DNA of 64,000 bases from Gracilaria gracilis (Eukaryota > Rhodophyta > Florideophyceae > Gracilariales > Gracilariaceae). Of this stretch, positions 52,964 to 62,810 are shown one piece after another; within the stretch, counting starts at the first letter, position 1, and every line of letters begins with the position of its first letter. The notes beneath the pieces are model-generated. The model saw nothing but the letters and a program-made list of their open reading frames with translations. It ran no database searches and was not told the origin of the DNA. The stretch is taken from the NCBI GenBank assembly GCA_030374805.1, contig JARGSG010000102.1, forward strand, positions 1 to 64,000. Direction: 5' to 3'. A program made the translations under genes and the position numbers.

Positions 52964-52971
52964 TATATATA
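52964..52971 (+). promoter_or_regulatory. TATA box of vWA protein 3
   Basis: TATATATA, 95 bp before the ATG at 53059. Confidence 0.55.
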
Positions 52972-53058
52972 GTAAAAAGGCCCTAAATTGATTGTCCTTG
53001 AACGTCGGGAACCATGATGTAGGCAGAAGTTATCTGCTTACCGGTATTCTAAGTCGCG

Positions 53059-53832
53059 ATGTTCATAGTAGCCAACATGTTTGACCGCCGCTCTATGCTG
53101 ACCGTTGCCGTTCTGTTCCTGACGCTTTCAGTCGGAGTATCAGTCGAGTTTTCGGCTGAAAACAGTAAATATGAGGGATGGATCCGTTCACGAACTGATG
53201 AATTAGTCGCGGAGAATTCGTTGGCAGCTTCTATTGGCGTTCCATCTCTATTACAACTGCAGCACAAGTTGCTTGATAACGATGGCTGTCCAGCTCGAAT
53301 GTGCTTTGCCATGGACGGAAGTGAAAGCGTATCCGTGCAGGAATATGAAGTGCAAAAAGAACTGGTGATGCTAATCGCAACCATGGTCTCGCTACACAAC
53401 AAAGCGGAATTCTCTGCCGTTCAGTACGGTGTTCCCAGCATCAATGTGGCCGATACCACGAAAGACATCTCTCAGTTCTTGCACGATGTCAAGAATTCCA
53501 CGTTGGGTAACTCCAAGTTCTCGTTCTTGACCGCCGGTCTTGGCGCCTGCATTCTCCGCGTGCAAGCCGGAGACAGTCTATATGGAAACATTCTAGTGCT
53601 GGGGGAAGGTCATGAGAACTTTGCGCGAAACTTTCTGCCCTCAGTGACCAGCAAATTGAGAACTGAACAAGTGTTTGCGTTAGGTATTGGTCATGACATT
53701 GATGATGAAATATTCCGCGAAATCACACGAGGCAACTCGTCGAACATATTCCGCGTTGACTCGTATGATGTCGTGAAAGACGTTGTGGATGTTGTTGTCT
53801 CTTCAATATGTTCAATAGAGCGCGATCGTTAA
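53059..53832 (+). CDS. Secreted vWA-domain protein 3, altered metal site
   Basis: A 257-aa protein. The hydrophobic stretch LTVAVLFLTLSVGVSV after a short basic start is the signal peptide; ATGs at codons 7 and 13 are alternatives. The vWA core reads DGCPARMCFAMDGSES with DGSES at 86-90, FSAVQYG and GLGACIL, with a final Cys in SSICSIE. Where paralogues have GDGRxNF, this protein has GEGHENF. The expected Asp is Glu, so metal binding may differ. The gene stands divergently to vWA protein 2. Confidence 0.85.
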   Translation: MFIVANMFDRRSMLTVAVLFLTLSVGVSVEFSAENSKYEGWIRSRTDELVAENSLAASIGVPSLLQLQHKLLDNDGCPARMCFAMDGSESVSVQEYEVQKELVMLIATMVSLHNKAEFSAVQYGVPSINVADTTKDISQFLHDVKNSTLGNSKFSFLTAGLGACILRVQAGDSLYGNILVLGEGHENFARNFLPSVTSKLRTEQVFALGIGHDIDDEIFREITRGNSSNIFRVDSYDVVKDVVDVVVSSICSIERDR

Positions 53833-54571
53833 AGCTCTATTGATCTGAAAGGGAAGTATGTGCAAGGGTCTAACGATGCGTATCAATTTCATATAGTGGA
53901 TTTCTATTTCTGGTTGACACACATTCTCATATAAAAGCTGGCGTGATGTCACAGACTGGCCCCGTCATGAACTACCACCGTTTGATGTGCTGTCGAGAGT
54001 GACCTTTGGATGAGGACAGCGGCGGTGATGGCGGGTGTTCCGCAGGTTTGTTCCGTTCGAGACGACGGGCAGAAACAACATTTGAACAAACAAAAGAATT
54101 TGATATTCCCTTAACGCTCTCTAGAGCGTACGATGTTGCGCGGCAATGAAACAGTTGTAGCGTAGAACGTACGTCTTCTCTACATGTATGTACTACGTAC
54201 ACGTCTCCGAAAAAGCTTTTTGCGATTTCTCTTACAAATACGTGTTGCGAGGGTAGCTTTCGCCTGGGGGATGCGGGTTTTGACAACCTGTCGTCAAACG
54301 GCCTGGGAATGTAGAACTTAGTGCATTGATATCTTCTATGCTCTTCTTACTTGTTGGTCATTTTTGGTCCTTCTTTAGTAGTATTACAATCATATGAAAC
54401 ACATTTAACAACAACTAGTATGAACAAGTGAAGTTCTCTTCAGATGAAAAAGGCATTACTGACAACAAAACAAACTTGCAAAAAATGCCAAAACCGTAAA
54501 CAAACAATCGAACACATTTTAATTATAAGCGACATGAATCACAACTTAGAGTCTAGCAATGACTGAGTAAT
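53833..54571. other. Intergenic, no gene seen
   Basis: A short minus ORF at 53972-54286 has no supporting feature. This may hold the left end of the Harbinger-like unit, but no terminal inverted repeat was found. Confidence 0.45.
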
Positions 54572-55479
54572 TTACTCATCGACGTACTCAAAGTCAGCAG
54601 TATTTTTCCCTCCATGAGAATATTGCTCTGTCTGACCCTTCAGTCGAACGTAGACAACTTTGGACCCGTCCTTAAATACAATATTGTTATACTGCAACTC
54701 TGAAACGACCAAAATCGGCAAGGGAATGCGCGCAACGGAAAGAACATCGCTACTCTTAAAATCTCTTCGACCTTTTAAGGCCGCTTCGAAGCCAATGTAT
54801 TTCGGATGGAAATTAGTGTACAAACCGTGGTTTCCATGCTTTAACCATTTGGCATGAAGGGTTTGAACATTAATCATAGGTTTTGGCCATTGTATGCTGA
54901 GCTCCAATTCATTTCCTTCCTTTACAACCTGTATGCCAAAGTCCTCTTTACCTATACCAGACGGTAGATTAATCGCACAAGTGCACCTCGGCGTGGTGGT
55001 TTGGGGTTCTTGCCATTCAGAAATTAGATATAATGGCTTGAATATCTCTGTCTCTAACGACCCACCATCTCCAACGTCGACGTCACTAGAAATAAATTCT
55101 TTACCAGCACTGCCATTACGAAAAACATCTGGATCATCATTGTCTTCATCGGAATCGACAACGGGAATGGGAAGGGATGCGGTTGACCTAGAGCGCAAAA
55201 CATCTTGACCTGTACTCAGATTCCTGCATTGTTAGAATTCATCAGTTGAAAAGAATGATATGGATTGAAAAGCTTACCATTACCTGGAAGGTACATTGCC
55301 TTGATTTCGTGGTACTTCTTTCGGAAGGTGGGCAGCTTGTGTGCTCTGAAAATCTCGCTGCTCGACCACACGTCCACAGGACTTTCTTCTCCGTTCAACT
55401 CTCCATTCTTAAACATAGCAATCAACATCTTAATTGCCTTCGAGTTCTTAGTCAATCTCGGAGAGTGACCTTTCTTCAT
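54572..55479 (-). CDS. Two-exon companion protein beside the Harbinger transposase, 277 aa
   Basis: Exon 1 is 55284-55479 and exon 2 is 54572-55209, with a 74-nt intron 55210-55283 (CCAG/GTAATG donor, GTACAG/GT acceptor, phase 1). Joined, they give 834 nt in one frame. Exon 1 (LIAMFKNGELNGEESPVDVW, then FRKKYHEIKAMYL) is helical and basic, like a small MYB/SANT-type DNA-binding segment. Exon 2 has an acidic linker and a beta-rich domain with Trp-Pro motifs (LELSIQWPKP, LHAKWL). Harbinger elements carry a MYB-like second protein needed for transposition (established); a match is plausible but not shown. Confidence 0.65.
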
Positions 55480-56757
55480 GGTTGGTAAACTTGTGAAGGG
55501 CGGGTGGTTGATGAAATGAACTCTTGATATGAAGCTCAGGAAGATACGCTATAGCTGTTCTTTCCACTTATATATCTCTAATAGGGGCTCAGCTGCGATC
55601 TTCAACCGCCTTACTGTCAACCGCAATTCAGATTTTCTTCTTAATGAGATACATCGAAGGTAAACAAAAATTGACACTGTAACGCATATGTGTTGCCGCC
55701 ACTTGGACAAAAACATTCTATCATTATGGCATGCGTTTGAACTGTCATTCAAACCATGCGTGAATTACTACGAGCAACAAGGTGCTGTCAGCCTGGGATA
55801 CATCAATGAGAGGCGTCTTAATATTTTTTGTAAAGCGTATATTTTCAACAATTATACATTGGACAAACGCTCTTTCAGCGTCCTTTCTTACTTCATCTAC
55901 TACAAAGAAGTTCACAATATATCCCTCCTTGCTCAGTAGAAGACTTTTCTCTGACCCGCACAAGCATTCGAAAATTCCAATTTCACGATTGCAACTCAAT
56001 AGCGTTCTTCACCTATGTATATATTAAGACAAAAAAAGCTTATAATTCGTTTTCAATTTCTTAATATTTGTATTATAACACGCACGATATATCCTGAAAA
56101 GCGGTATATAAACAAAAGCTTTATACACATACCAAGAAACCGGAGCCATTTTTAACAGTTTCAAAGTTTGCTCTCACCTCATGACAGAAGCGGTAAACGC
56201 AAAAACTGGTTTACCAATCCATCGAGTAGCAATGGCTCGAGTGAGGAGGATACTGAACTTTCTTCTCTGCGGTATATCTTGCATAAGATATAAAGCACAT
56301 CCTTACCAATCTTTCACGACCATACTCTGCTTATAATACTGAACTTGTAAGTCAGAAATGTATATCTTGAAAACCATTTCTTTACAGTTTACTGCGACAT
56401 GCCGTTTAGACACTAGACCATATGAACGTGTCTTTATTGCTCCGGAGCTGCTTCGAAATCTCAATTACACAACTACGGTCAAGCCGGCCACGTTACAACA
56501 TATATCTGTTGAGACGATGTATGAGAACTTAACAGCGTCAACCTCAAAAAGTCTTGAATTCATAGAATTACATTGCAATGTTCAATTGTAGAATCAAATG
56601 CACTTAATGACACTGGTTCTTGACGATGACGCAGTACTAATTTGTCATTGCCACTTCAACCTGTATATTCGATGCCCTTTCTTCAATAGAGCCTTTCAAG
56701 AAGATACATTGCTGCGCTACATGGTGTATTGAAGTGGTGATAGTCAGACCAGTCCCG
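55480..56757. other. Shared upstream region of companion and transposase genes
   Basis: Lies between the divergent starts. AT-rich; short ORFs only. The transposase frame is open leftwards to 56641, so a further 5' exon may be here. Confidence 0.45.
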
Positions 56758-57649
56758 ATGAGTGCCGCAATAACCTTTCTGAGGGAAGGAGAACTGTTGA
56801 TTCCAAGATTAAGTTCGCAATCATCTTGTACTAAGCTAAGGATTTTTCGTTCTTTTTTTGGAGTATCTCCGTTGCTCTGTTCAATACTGTGGAATGAAGT
56901 CCCAAACACCGTTTTGTATGCTTTCGAACCAAAGCATTTAATGTGGGCTTTACTTTTTTTGAAGGTTTATGCCACAGAGTCTGTTCACGCTTCGTTTTGC
57001 AAAGTGAATGAGAAGACATTTCGGGACAAGGTATGGGAAATGCTTTACACGCTTTCGAGTATTTCTATGGTAAGTGAAAACCGGTTTTTGCTTTTCTATA
57101 TTCACATATCTAACATTCTAATAGGTTGATTTAAGTGAGCGTTTCGTGTCTATAAGTCCGCTGCAAAACTGTTATATGTCGATCGATGGAACGGATGTCC
57201 CAATTAATGAGCCGTACCCTTTTGACCCAAAATGGTATTCTCATAAATTTCATGGGCCTGGGCTTCGTTATGAGATTGCCATTTCATTGTCTACGGGTAA
57301 TGCCGTTTGGGCTACTGGTCCTTATCCGTGTGGAAGTCACACTGACTTAAAAATATATCAGAATGATCTGAAAAAAAGGTTATCAGATTGCGAGAAAGTG
57401 ATTGCGGATGATGGTTATGTCGATCCAACTTGTTTGAGAAGTTCTACCACAGCGTCTTTGTTTACCACAAAAATTATTACGCGACAGAGAGCAAAGCACG
57501 AGTGCTTCAATTCCCGATTGAAGCAGTTTAGTGTTTTGGATTCGAAGTTTCGGCATCCCTTATCAAAGCATAACTATTGCTTTTATGCTGTATTGAATAT
57601 TGTCTACTTGTCAGTATCACATGGAGAAGTCATTTTTAAGTCTGAGTAA
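56758..57649 (+). CDS. PIF/Harbinger-like DDE transposase, two exons
   Basis: Exon 1 runs from the first ATG (56758) to 57069. The intron 57070-57124 is 55 nt with ATG/GTAAGT donor and TAATAG/GT acceptor, phase 0. Exon 2 is 57125-57649. The DDE nuclease signature is clear: MSIDGTDVPINEP (first Asp), then PYPCGSHTDLKIYQ, VIADDGYVDP (second Asp), and RAKHECFNSRLKQF (Glu). Exon 1 supplies the helical region FRSFFGVSPLLCSILW. The expected product is a transposase that cuts element ends and inserts at a 3-bp target. No stops interrupt it, so it may be active; the amino end could be incomplete. Confidence 0.85.
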
Positions 57650-57974
57650 GCTGTAGAGCTTTTTAAAGCACGTAACGTTTGATTATGAGATTGTTTTTGT
57701 CTTATGTAACTGGAGCAAACTCTACATAGTTGTGATGTTCTTTACACAGCATTGGATGCATATTAAAGTTATTGCTGTTAATTTTTACGTACGAAAAGTC
57801 CTCGCTCTTCAGTATTGTTCGCCGCTGTCATAAGATATTGTGACAAAGATTGAGGTTTTATAAAAATTGTTAACTTCTTTACTACAAAATGTGTCTCGGT
57901 ATATTTTGGTCTCGTGCCACTACCCGCATCCCCCTGAAGCTCCCAAGGTTGCTTCACGTGAAACACAGGGTACC
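57650..57974. other. Intergenic, likely 3' flank of the Harbinger unit
   Basis: About 325 bp, AT-rich, between convergent genes. No terminal inverted repeat or gene recognised. Confidence 0.4.
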
Positions 57975-58595
57975 CTAGTACTGCGTATAGAACTGAACGC
58001 ATTTGTTCTCAATACGGGCTTGTCGAGGCGACATCTTCACAGTCTCTCTCACTCGAGGAGGAGTGACAGAAGTATCCAGAATCTCGTACTCGGTCAAATA
58101 CATCAGCACACAAGCCCCATTCGGAACATATCTCCGCATAGCCGCACCATGAATACGCGAAATACCGGATCCACGGACTCCAGGAAGCCTTTTAGCGTCA
58201 TACAGAGTTCCAGGAACATTCAGATACCTGCATCGGGTCTCATAGTAATTACCATTGTTGAAGTACTCCGGCTCGCATGCATAGACGTCTCGCAGTGCAT
58301 CGTCAGACTTCACATAGCCGACCGCAGAGTCGTAGTAAGATGGTTCCTTCTGAATAATCCGTGGTGTAAAAGCTCCATTACTCGGACCACTCATAGAGTA
58401 ATTACCAGTGCCATACTGCACATGGTCGTAATAGCCGTGGAGGCCCTCATAAGCAAACTCACAGTGATCGGCAGCGTTTACTTCACACCAGGCGTAGGTC
58501 ACATACTGTTTCCGTTCGAGAGTAATGGGCTGTGCGAACGTTGAAATCGTCGCGGCAGACAAGGCGATAGCAAAGAAGCAGATGAGAAGTTTCAT
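57975..58595 (-). CDS. Secreted protein, 206 aa
   Basis: ATG at 58595 (MKLLICFFAIALSAATISTFA) gives a clean signal peptide; the open frame extends back to 58781 but that leader is not protein-like. The mature protein is Tyr-rich with seven cysteines (YAWCEVNAADHC, VYACEPEY, ETRCRYL, NGACVLMY, NKCVQF), a size and pattern seen in small extracellular enzymes or inhibitors. No family recognised. Confidence 0.7.
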   Translation of the reverse strand: MKLLICFFAIALSAATISTFAQPITLERKQYVTYAWCEVNAADHCEFAYEGLHGYYDHVQYGTGNYSMSGPSNGAFTPRIIQKEPSYYDSAVGYVKSDDALRDVYACEPEYFNNGNYYETRCRYLNVPGTLYDAKRLPGVRGSGISRIHGAAMRRYVPNGACVLMYLTEYEILDTSVTPPRVRETVKMSPRQARIENKCVQFYTQY

Positions 58596-59027
58596 GATTG
58601 CGAAAAGTACTTGGATACTGTCTCTCCAGAGTGCGAAGGAGGTAAATTTCTCGGGCGACCTCTTATGTACTGTCACATCGTGCTGCTCTCTCTTCCACTT
58701 CCCTCGCTGGGGCAGATACTTTTCCGTATCTAAGGAGGAACCAATTCGCAAAACCGTAAGCGCTTTAGAGGAATAGATCAATCAGAACGAGTCTTATGTA
58801 AGAAGATACGAGTATTTACCAACACACGTCGAACTTGGGAAAAAATTCCTTGTAGGATATTCATGTTTTGAGAATTCAGTTCCAGCAATGCTCCCCATAC
58901 GACCGGGAAACCATACTCTGCCTTCGGTACAACCTTAGGCCGGCCAGTAGGTACAGATTTGGGTCTCGTCTTTGTCCTCGGGAGAATGTTCCACGAAGGT
59001 CACAACGTATCTTACATAACATGTTTG
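58596..59027. other. Intergenic, no gene seen
   Basis: About 430 bp including the 5' flank of the secreted protein gene. Nothing recognised. Confidence 0.4.
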
Positions 59028-59722
59028 CTACACAGTAGAACCGTTAGGAGGCTGTAGACGAAACGGACTGTGATTCTCAAGGACCAACAACGTCGAGATA
59101 AGTTGTTCATCTGAATTGGCAGCATTCAGGAAATGCGGCAGAACATGCGGTATCGTGCAATAGACGAAGTCACGAAAAAAGTAATTCAACCGTACTGCGT
59201 GTGGGCAAGCTCTGGAATTTCCAAGCCACAAGCCTTCATGGGCAAGAAAAATGTACGCATTGGAGGTATCGTTCAAGCTTGGCCAAAGAAATGGAGCGGT
59301 TATTTCATATCACCAAACTTTTTTTGTGGTACCTGTTGGTGATCGGCGCCTACAGGCGCTGGGTTTGCTTCTACGTTTGTTGTGGTCAACATGAACAAAA
59401 GGTGGTTCGTGAGGGACATGTTTTGATGTTTGACATGGGAACACTCACGCGATAGTTCGTCAGGATTGATATATATTACTTGATCTTCGATATACCATTT
59501 CGTTTCGCCATCGCCGGTACCTTCGTACAAGGGCAAAAGGTGTACGAGTGCTGTTTTTATTCTACTCAAGCGTACGTATGTAGAACTGTTTGTCCCGAAG
59601 GCGGCAAATTGTGGGAAAGGTTTGGCACAAGTGCGGAACATTTTGAACATGCTGAAAATTGAAAGAAGCCAATCACATGTTTCAGATATTCTTTCAAATG
59701 CAATTGTTTTGACAGGAAACAA
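59028..59722 (-). CDS. Possible two-exon gene, unknown
   Basis: Two protein-like open frames can be joined by an intron with a strong donor (TATCGC/GTGAGT, plus about 59455) and an acceptor after a pyrimidine-rich stretch (CATGAAG/GC, plus about 59237). The phase fits: exon 1 ends ...YINPDELS and exon 2 begins LWLGNSRACPHAVRL. Exon 1 includes ETKWYIEDQVIYINP. No ATG heads the frame at 59722; the first is near 59650. There is no domain I know. It may be a real small gene, a relic or chance. Confidence 0.3.
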
Positions 59723-60015
59723 TTCATTTACGTTTGAACCACTGTAAGCACAGTTTGAATGCTTTGGCTATTTTTGCCACCACGATCATGACGACTGCTT
59801 GTGGGTTGACTGACGGCCTGTGCACCATTGTGTCGAGCACTTTTTGTGCATGAGGGCATGATGTGAATCGCCACGCTACGTGGTGCCAATAAAAGAGCCC
59901 CGTCCCTTCGGCAACTTCGAGCTCTGACCATCAATCACGTCTCGATCGCGCAGCTCTGAATGGCATAGAAGCGATCAATTGCACTTTCTTTCAAAGTTTC
60001 CTTGAATTTTGCACA

Positions 60016-61317
60016 TCAGTGGCTCTCGTCCTTTTTTGCAATGCGTCGACGAAGACGCAAGCGTTCCGTATGTCCACATTCACCATCTTCTGGACAAACA
60101 AACGGCTCTTCCTCAACAATACACAATTGAATATTTGGAGAGTCCACCAGAGAGGTATCAGCAGGGAGGTCTAGCATACATTTTACCATATTGTTGCTGT
60201 CTCGATCCATGTCCCACACGATTGCACGAACGATCCAGTTGATGATGCCCACAACTGCAGCGGCAATCCACAAAATCAATCCACTCAGTCTCTTCACCTT
60301 TCCCCTTGAGAATTCACGTAGTTCGGACTTGCTTTCACTGTCTGTTGCGTCTCCACTGACGAAATCCCTTATCATCAACTGCGATTTCGATTTTTTAATC
60401 ATCATATATGTCAACTTGTGCAGCACAATATGAACAGGATAACCACTTTCTGTTTCATTCAGTTCGGAGCTTATCACAGGAGTGTCCCTTGTAGTGAAGT
60501 ATGCAGTTGCATTACATAAAGGACATCTTCCTGCAAAGGTTTTCAATATCCACCGCAGCTTTTGGGAGCTGACTTTGAATCCCAGCCGGGTCATATTGGC
60601 ATAATAGAGTGTAGACCCTAATGGATCGTTGAGCTCTATGGAATACTTGATCCCGAGGGTAACTCTATCAGCGTTTGAGGCAAAGGCGGCAAAGAATCGA
60701 TCTGATGATACGAAGTGGAATTGAACATGTTGTTCCGGAGTGAACGGTTCGTCCACAAAGAACTTGGCACAAAGTGAAAGAAGGTTACTGGTACTCGACG
60801 GATGAATTAAAAGCAGTGGTTCACACCCTTGGAACATTGGTGGAAGCGATCCAACAACTTCATCTGGAATAGCCAGTGTGATACGACGGAGATTGAGGTC
60901 ATCCAAACTTCTTGTTTTCCATATTGTGCTTTGCGTGAAGATGATAAGAACCTCAACGCCAATGGACACAACGAAGAATATGAAAGCAACGATTCGCAAG
61001 GAAAAGTTGGAGAACGTGTGCGAGGAACCACAACTACGAACGTGAGAGGAACAATTGCACGAGATTTTCATGTTCACGAGGCGATCGTACGCGTCTCGTA
61101 CAGCCAACGACCGAGTATTCATGCCGAAGGGAACGGAAATCAGATGACACACGGTTGCTGTTATGGACCACAAAATCAAGATTGAAGCAATGGAATCAAG
61201 AGCATCTGCATAAGGTTTAGTCACGTAATCGAACGACGGAAAAACCGTGGATGGTGTCAGCGGTGAGAACGACTGCAATAGAGGCTCAACGGCGAACTGC
61301 CACACTTTGGTCGACAT
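60016..61317 (-). CDS. Membrane protein with large extracellular domain, 433 aa
   Basis: ATG at 61317 (MSTKVWQFAV). Hydrophobic helices at about residues 42-64, 107-128 and 345-367. The ~215-residue loop between helices 2 and 3 is soluble, with a CPLC pair. The tail carries an acidic cysteine segment (EEEPFVCPEDGECGH) followed by a basic end (RLRLRRRIAKK). The same three-helix plan is seen at 46616-48169. Sequence identity is not obvious, so they are a family only by architecture. Function unknown. Confidence 0.7.
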   Translation of the reverse strand: MSTKVWQFAVEPLLQSFSPLTPSTVFPSFDYVTKPYADALDSIASILILWSITATVCHLISVPFGMNTRSLAVRDAYDRLVNMKISCNCSSHVRSCGSSHTFSNFSLRIVAFIFFVVSIGVEVLIIFTQSTIWKTRSLDDLNLRRITLAIPDEVVGSLPPMFQGCEPLLLIHPSSTSNLLSLCAKFFVDEPFTPEQHVQFHFVSSDRFFAAFASNADRVTLGIKYSIELNDPLGSTLYYANMTRLGFKVSSQKLRWILKTFAGRCPLCNATAYFTTRDTPVISSELNETESGYPVHIVLHKLTYMMIKKSKSQLMIRDFVSGDATDSESKSELREFSRGKVKRLSGLILWIAAAVVGIINWIVRAIVWDMDRDSNNMVKCMLDLPADTSLVDSPNIQLCIVEEEPFVCPEDGECGHTERLRLRRRIAKKDESH

Positions 61318-62238
61318 GTTATCTTGATCTCAAAGAACTGCAATGTGCAGGTTAACCGCGAGTGCGATACAAGAAGCTTCGACGTATTGATGAATGTCGA
61401 TTGTAGATGCTGTGATGCTGAGACTTTAAGAGTACAATGGAGGCCAGTTCACAGGCCACTGTTCTGGCATTGTCTGGCATTGTTTTCCACAGTTTTACTT
61501 GTGTGAGCTTCCGAACTCGCTGGGACTGAGTACTCGCTACATGTAGCAAGGCAGCAGTCCAAGCACAGAAGGTTGGTATTATTCCCAAATTCTCATAAAA
61601 TGTTTCCCGCTAAATTCGTCATTGAACCAACGGATGACGAGGCCACGTGCCGTTGTGTCCAGGTGTCGGCGATTGATTTGATGATCAAATGGTATAGGCG
61701 GTAGGCTGAAGCGGGACTGCCTGTGACTGTCGACAGTGCCGACTCCACCACAATTACATAGGAATTGCAAGGGGCTGCCGTAAGGTTACCAACGGTACCC
61801 GCGCGGTGTAGTGTAACTTGCAAGAAAGGAGGGTCTAGTGTACATCGGTGCAAGTCGCCTGGCTTCACTATGAGCACTGTTAGCTGAGGAGCACCGCAGC
61901 AATTCCGTAACAAGTTCTCGTAGCAGGCTGAACTGTACGCAGTCATGTTCAGCTCGAATGAGACTCTCCCGCAGCATCAGCAAGAGCGTTCTCGGTGGTG
62001 GGCCTTATCATCATGGTTAACGTTAACGCTAGCCCTCTAGCTCTCGAGATAGGAAACAATTCACGCCTTCCCTCATTCGCCATTGTCACACACTGCAGCG
62101 ATAACAAAACAATTCTCGAGCTAATCGTTGGCAAACAATTCTGGGGTGGCGTTGTCCATCGCGTAGACGGTAGCAAGGCGAGTGGGGTTGACGAGCGGGC
62201 CGGCTAGAGCAAACGGGAGCAAGGACCAGCAGAAAGAG
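61318..62238. other. Intergenic, no gene seen
   Basis: About 0.9 kb with short overlapping ORFs and no recognised feature. Confidence 0.45.
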
Positions 62239-62500
62239 GGAGAGACTGTTCTCTCCGTGCTGGCTCCCCCGGGACTCGCGCAGGCGCTGCGGAGTCCCGG
62301 TATTTTATTGTAGTGGTGTTAGGCGCGCCTCTAGCGCGGAGGCGCGCCCGAGCTCAAAGTGATAGGGCGCTCAGGGGGCTGGGCACATGAGCGCGTAGTG
62401 ATGGCTGACACAAAGAGGCCCGCCAACGGCGGCTGGGCCTTGAGCACCGTGTACAGCTGTCCACACCCCCCCTGTTGCTCTGGATTAGATTCCAGAGCAA
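62239..62500. repeat. Series of four GC-rich hairpins
   Basis: Perfect inverted repeats in sequence: GGAGAGA/TCTCTCC (62239-62256), CCGGGACT/AGTCCCGG (62269-62300), GGCGCGCCTC/GAGGCGCGCC (62322-62348) and TTGCTCTGGA/TCCAGAGCAA (62475-62500). The last is followed closely by an A9-type run. They precede the terminal ORF and may be an LTR, a structured leader or a promoter. Confidence 0.75.
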
Positions 62501-62541
62501 AAGATGCTAAAAAAAAATTTTATCGCGCGCCGCATCCTCCA

Positions 62542-62574
62542 GCCAGCTGGCAGCTAGCTGGCAGCTAGCTGGCA
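62542..62574. repeat. 11-bp tandem repeat, three units
   Basis: GCCAGCTGGCA followed by two GCTAGCTGGCA units. Each unit contains an AGCT palindrome. It lies between the hairpin series and the terminal ORF. Confidence 0.8.
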
Positions 62575-62810
62575 GCTGTCTGGGTAGTATTTGACACCGC
62601 GCGCTACCGCTGTGGCGTCGTCGCTCCTTCTCCGACAACTGGGCTCGCATAGCTACAGCTCTGTCGCGGCTCGGTCAGCTTTGTTGCGCGCGTTCGGTGA
62701 AGGGCTCCCAAGTCAATAGACATTGCTGCGGCTCGGAGAACGCGCGTAGTAGAGCAGGTACGTTACTGACTCAACCGTGTGGATTGTTACTTCTCAAAAA
62801 CAGAAAGAAG

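Noticed and set aside
53833..57974. Terminal inverted repeats of the Harbinger-like unit
   Set aside because: I compared both flanks by eye and found no convincing matching ends or TTA/TAA pair.
62200..62760. A defined LTR before the terminal ORF
   Set aside because: TGTTCTC could open an LTR, but no matching CA end, duplication or second copy is visible in the window.
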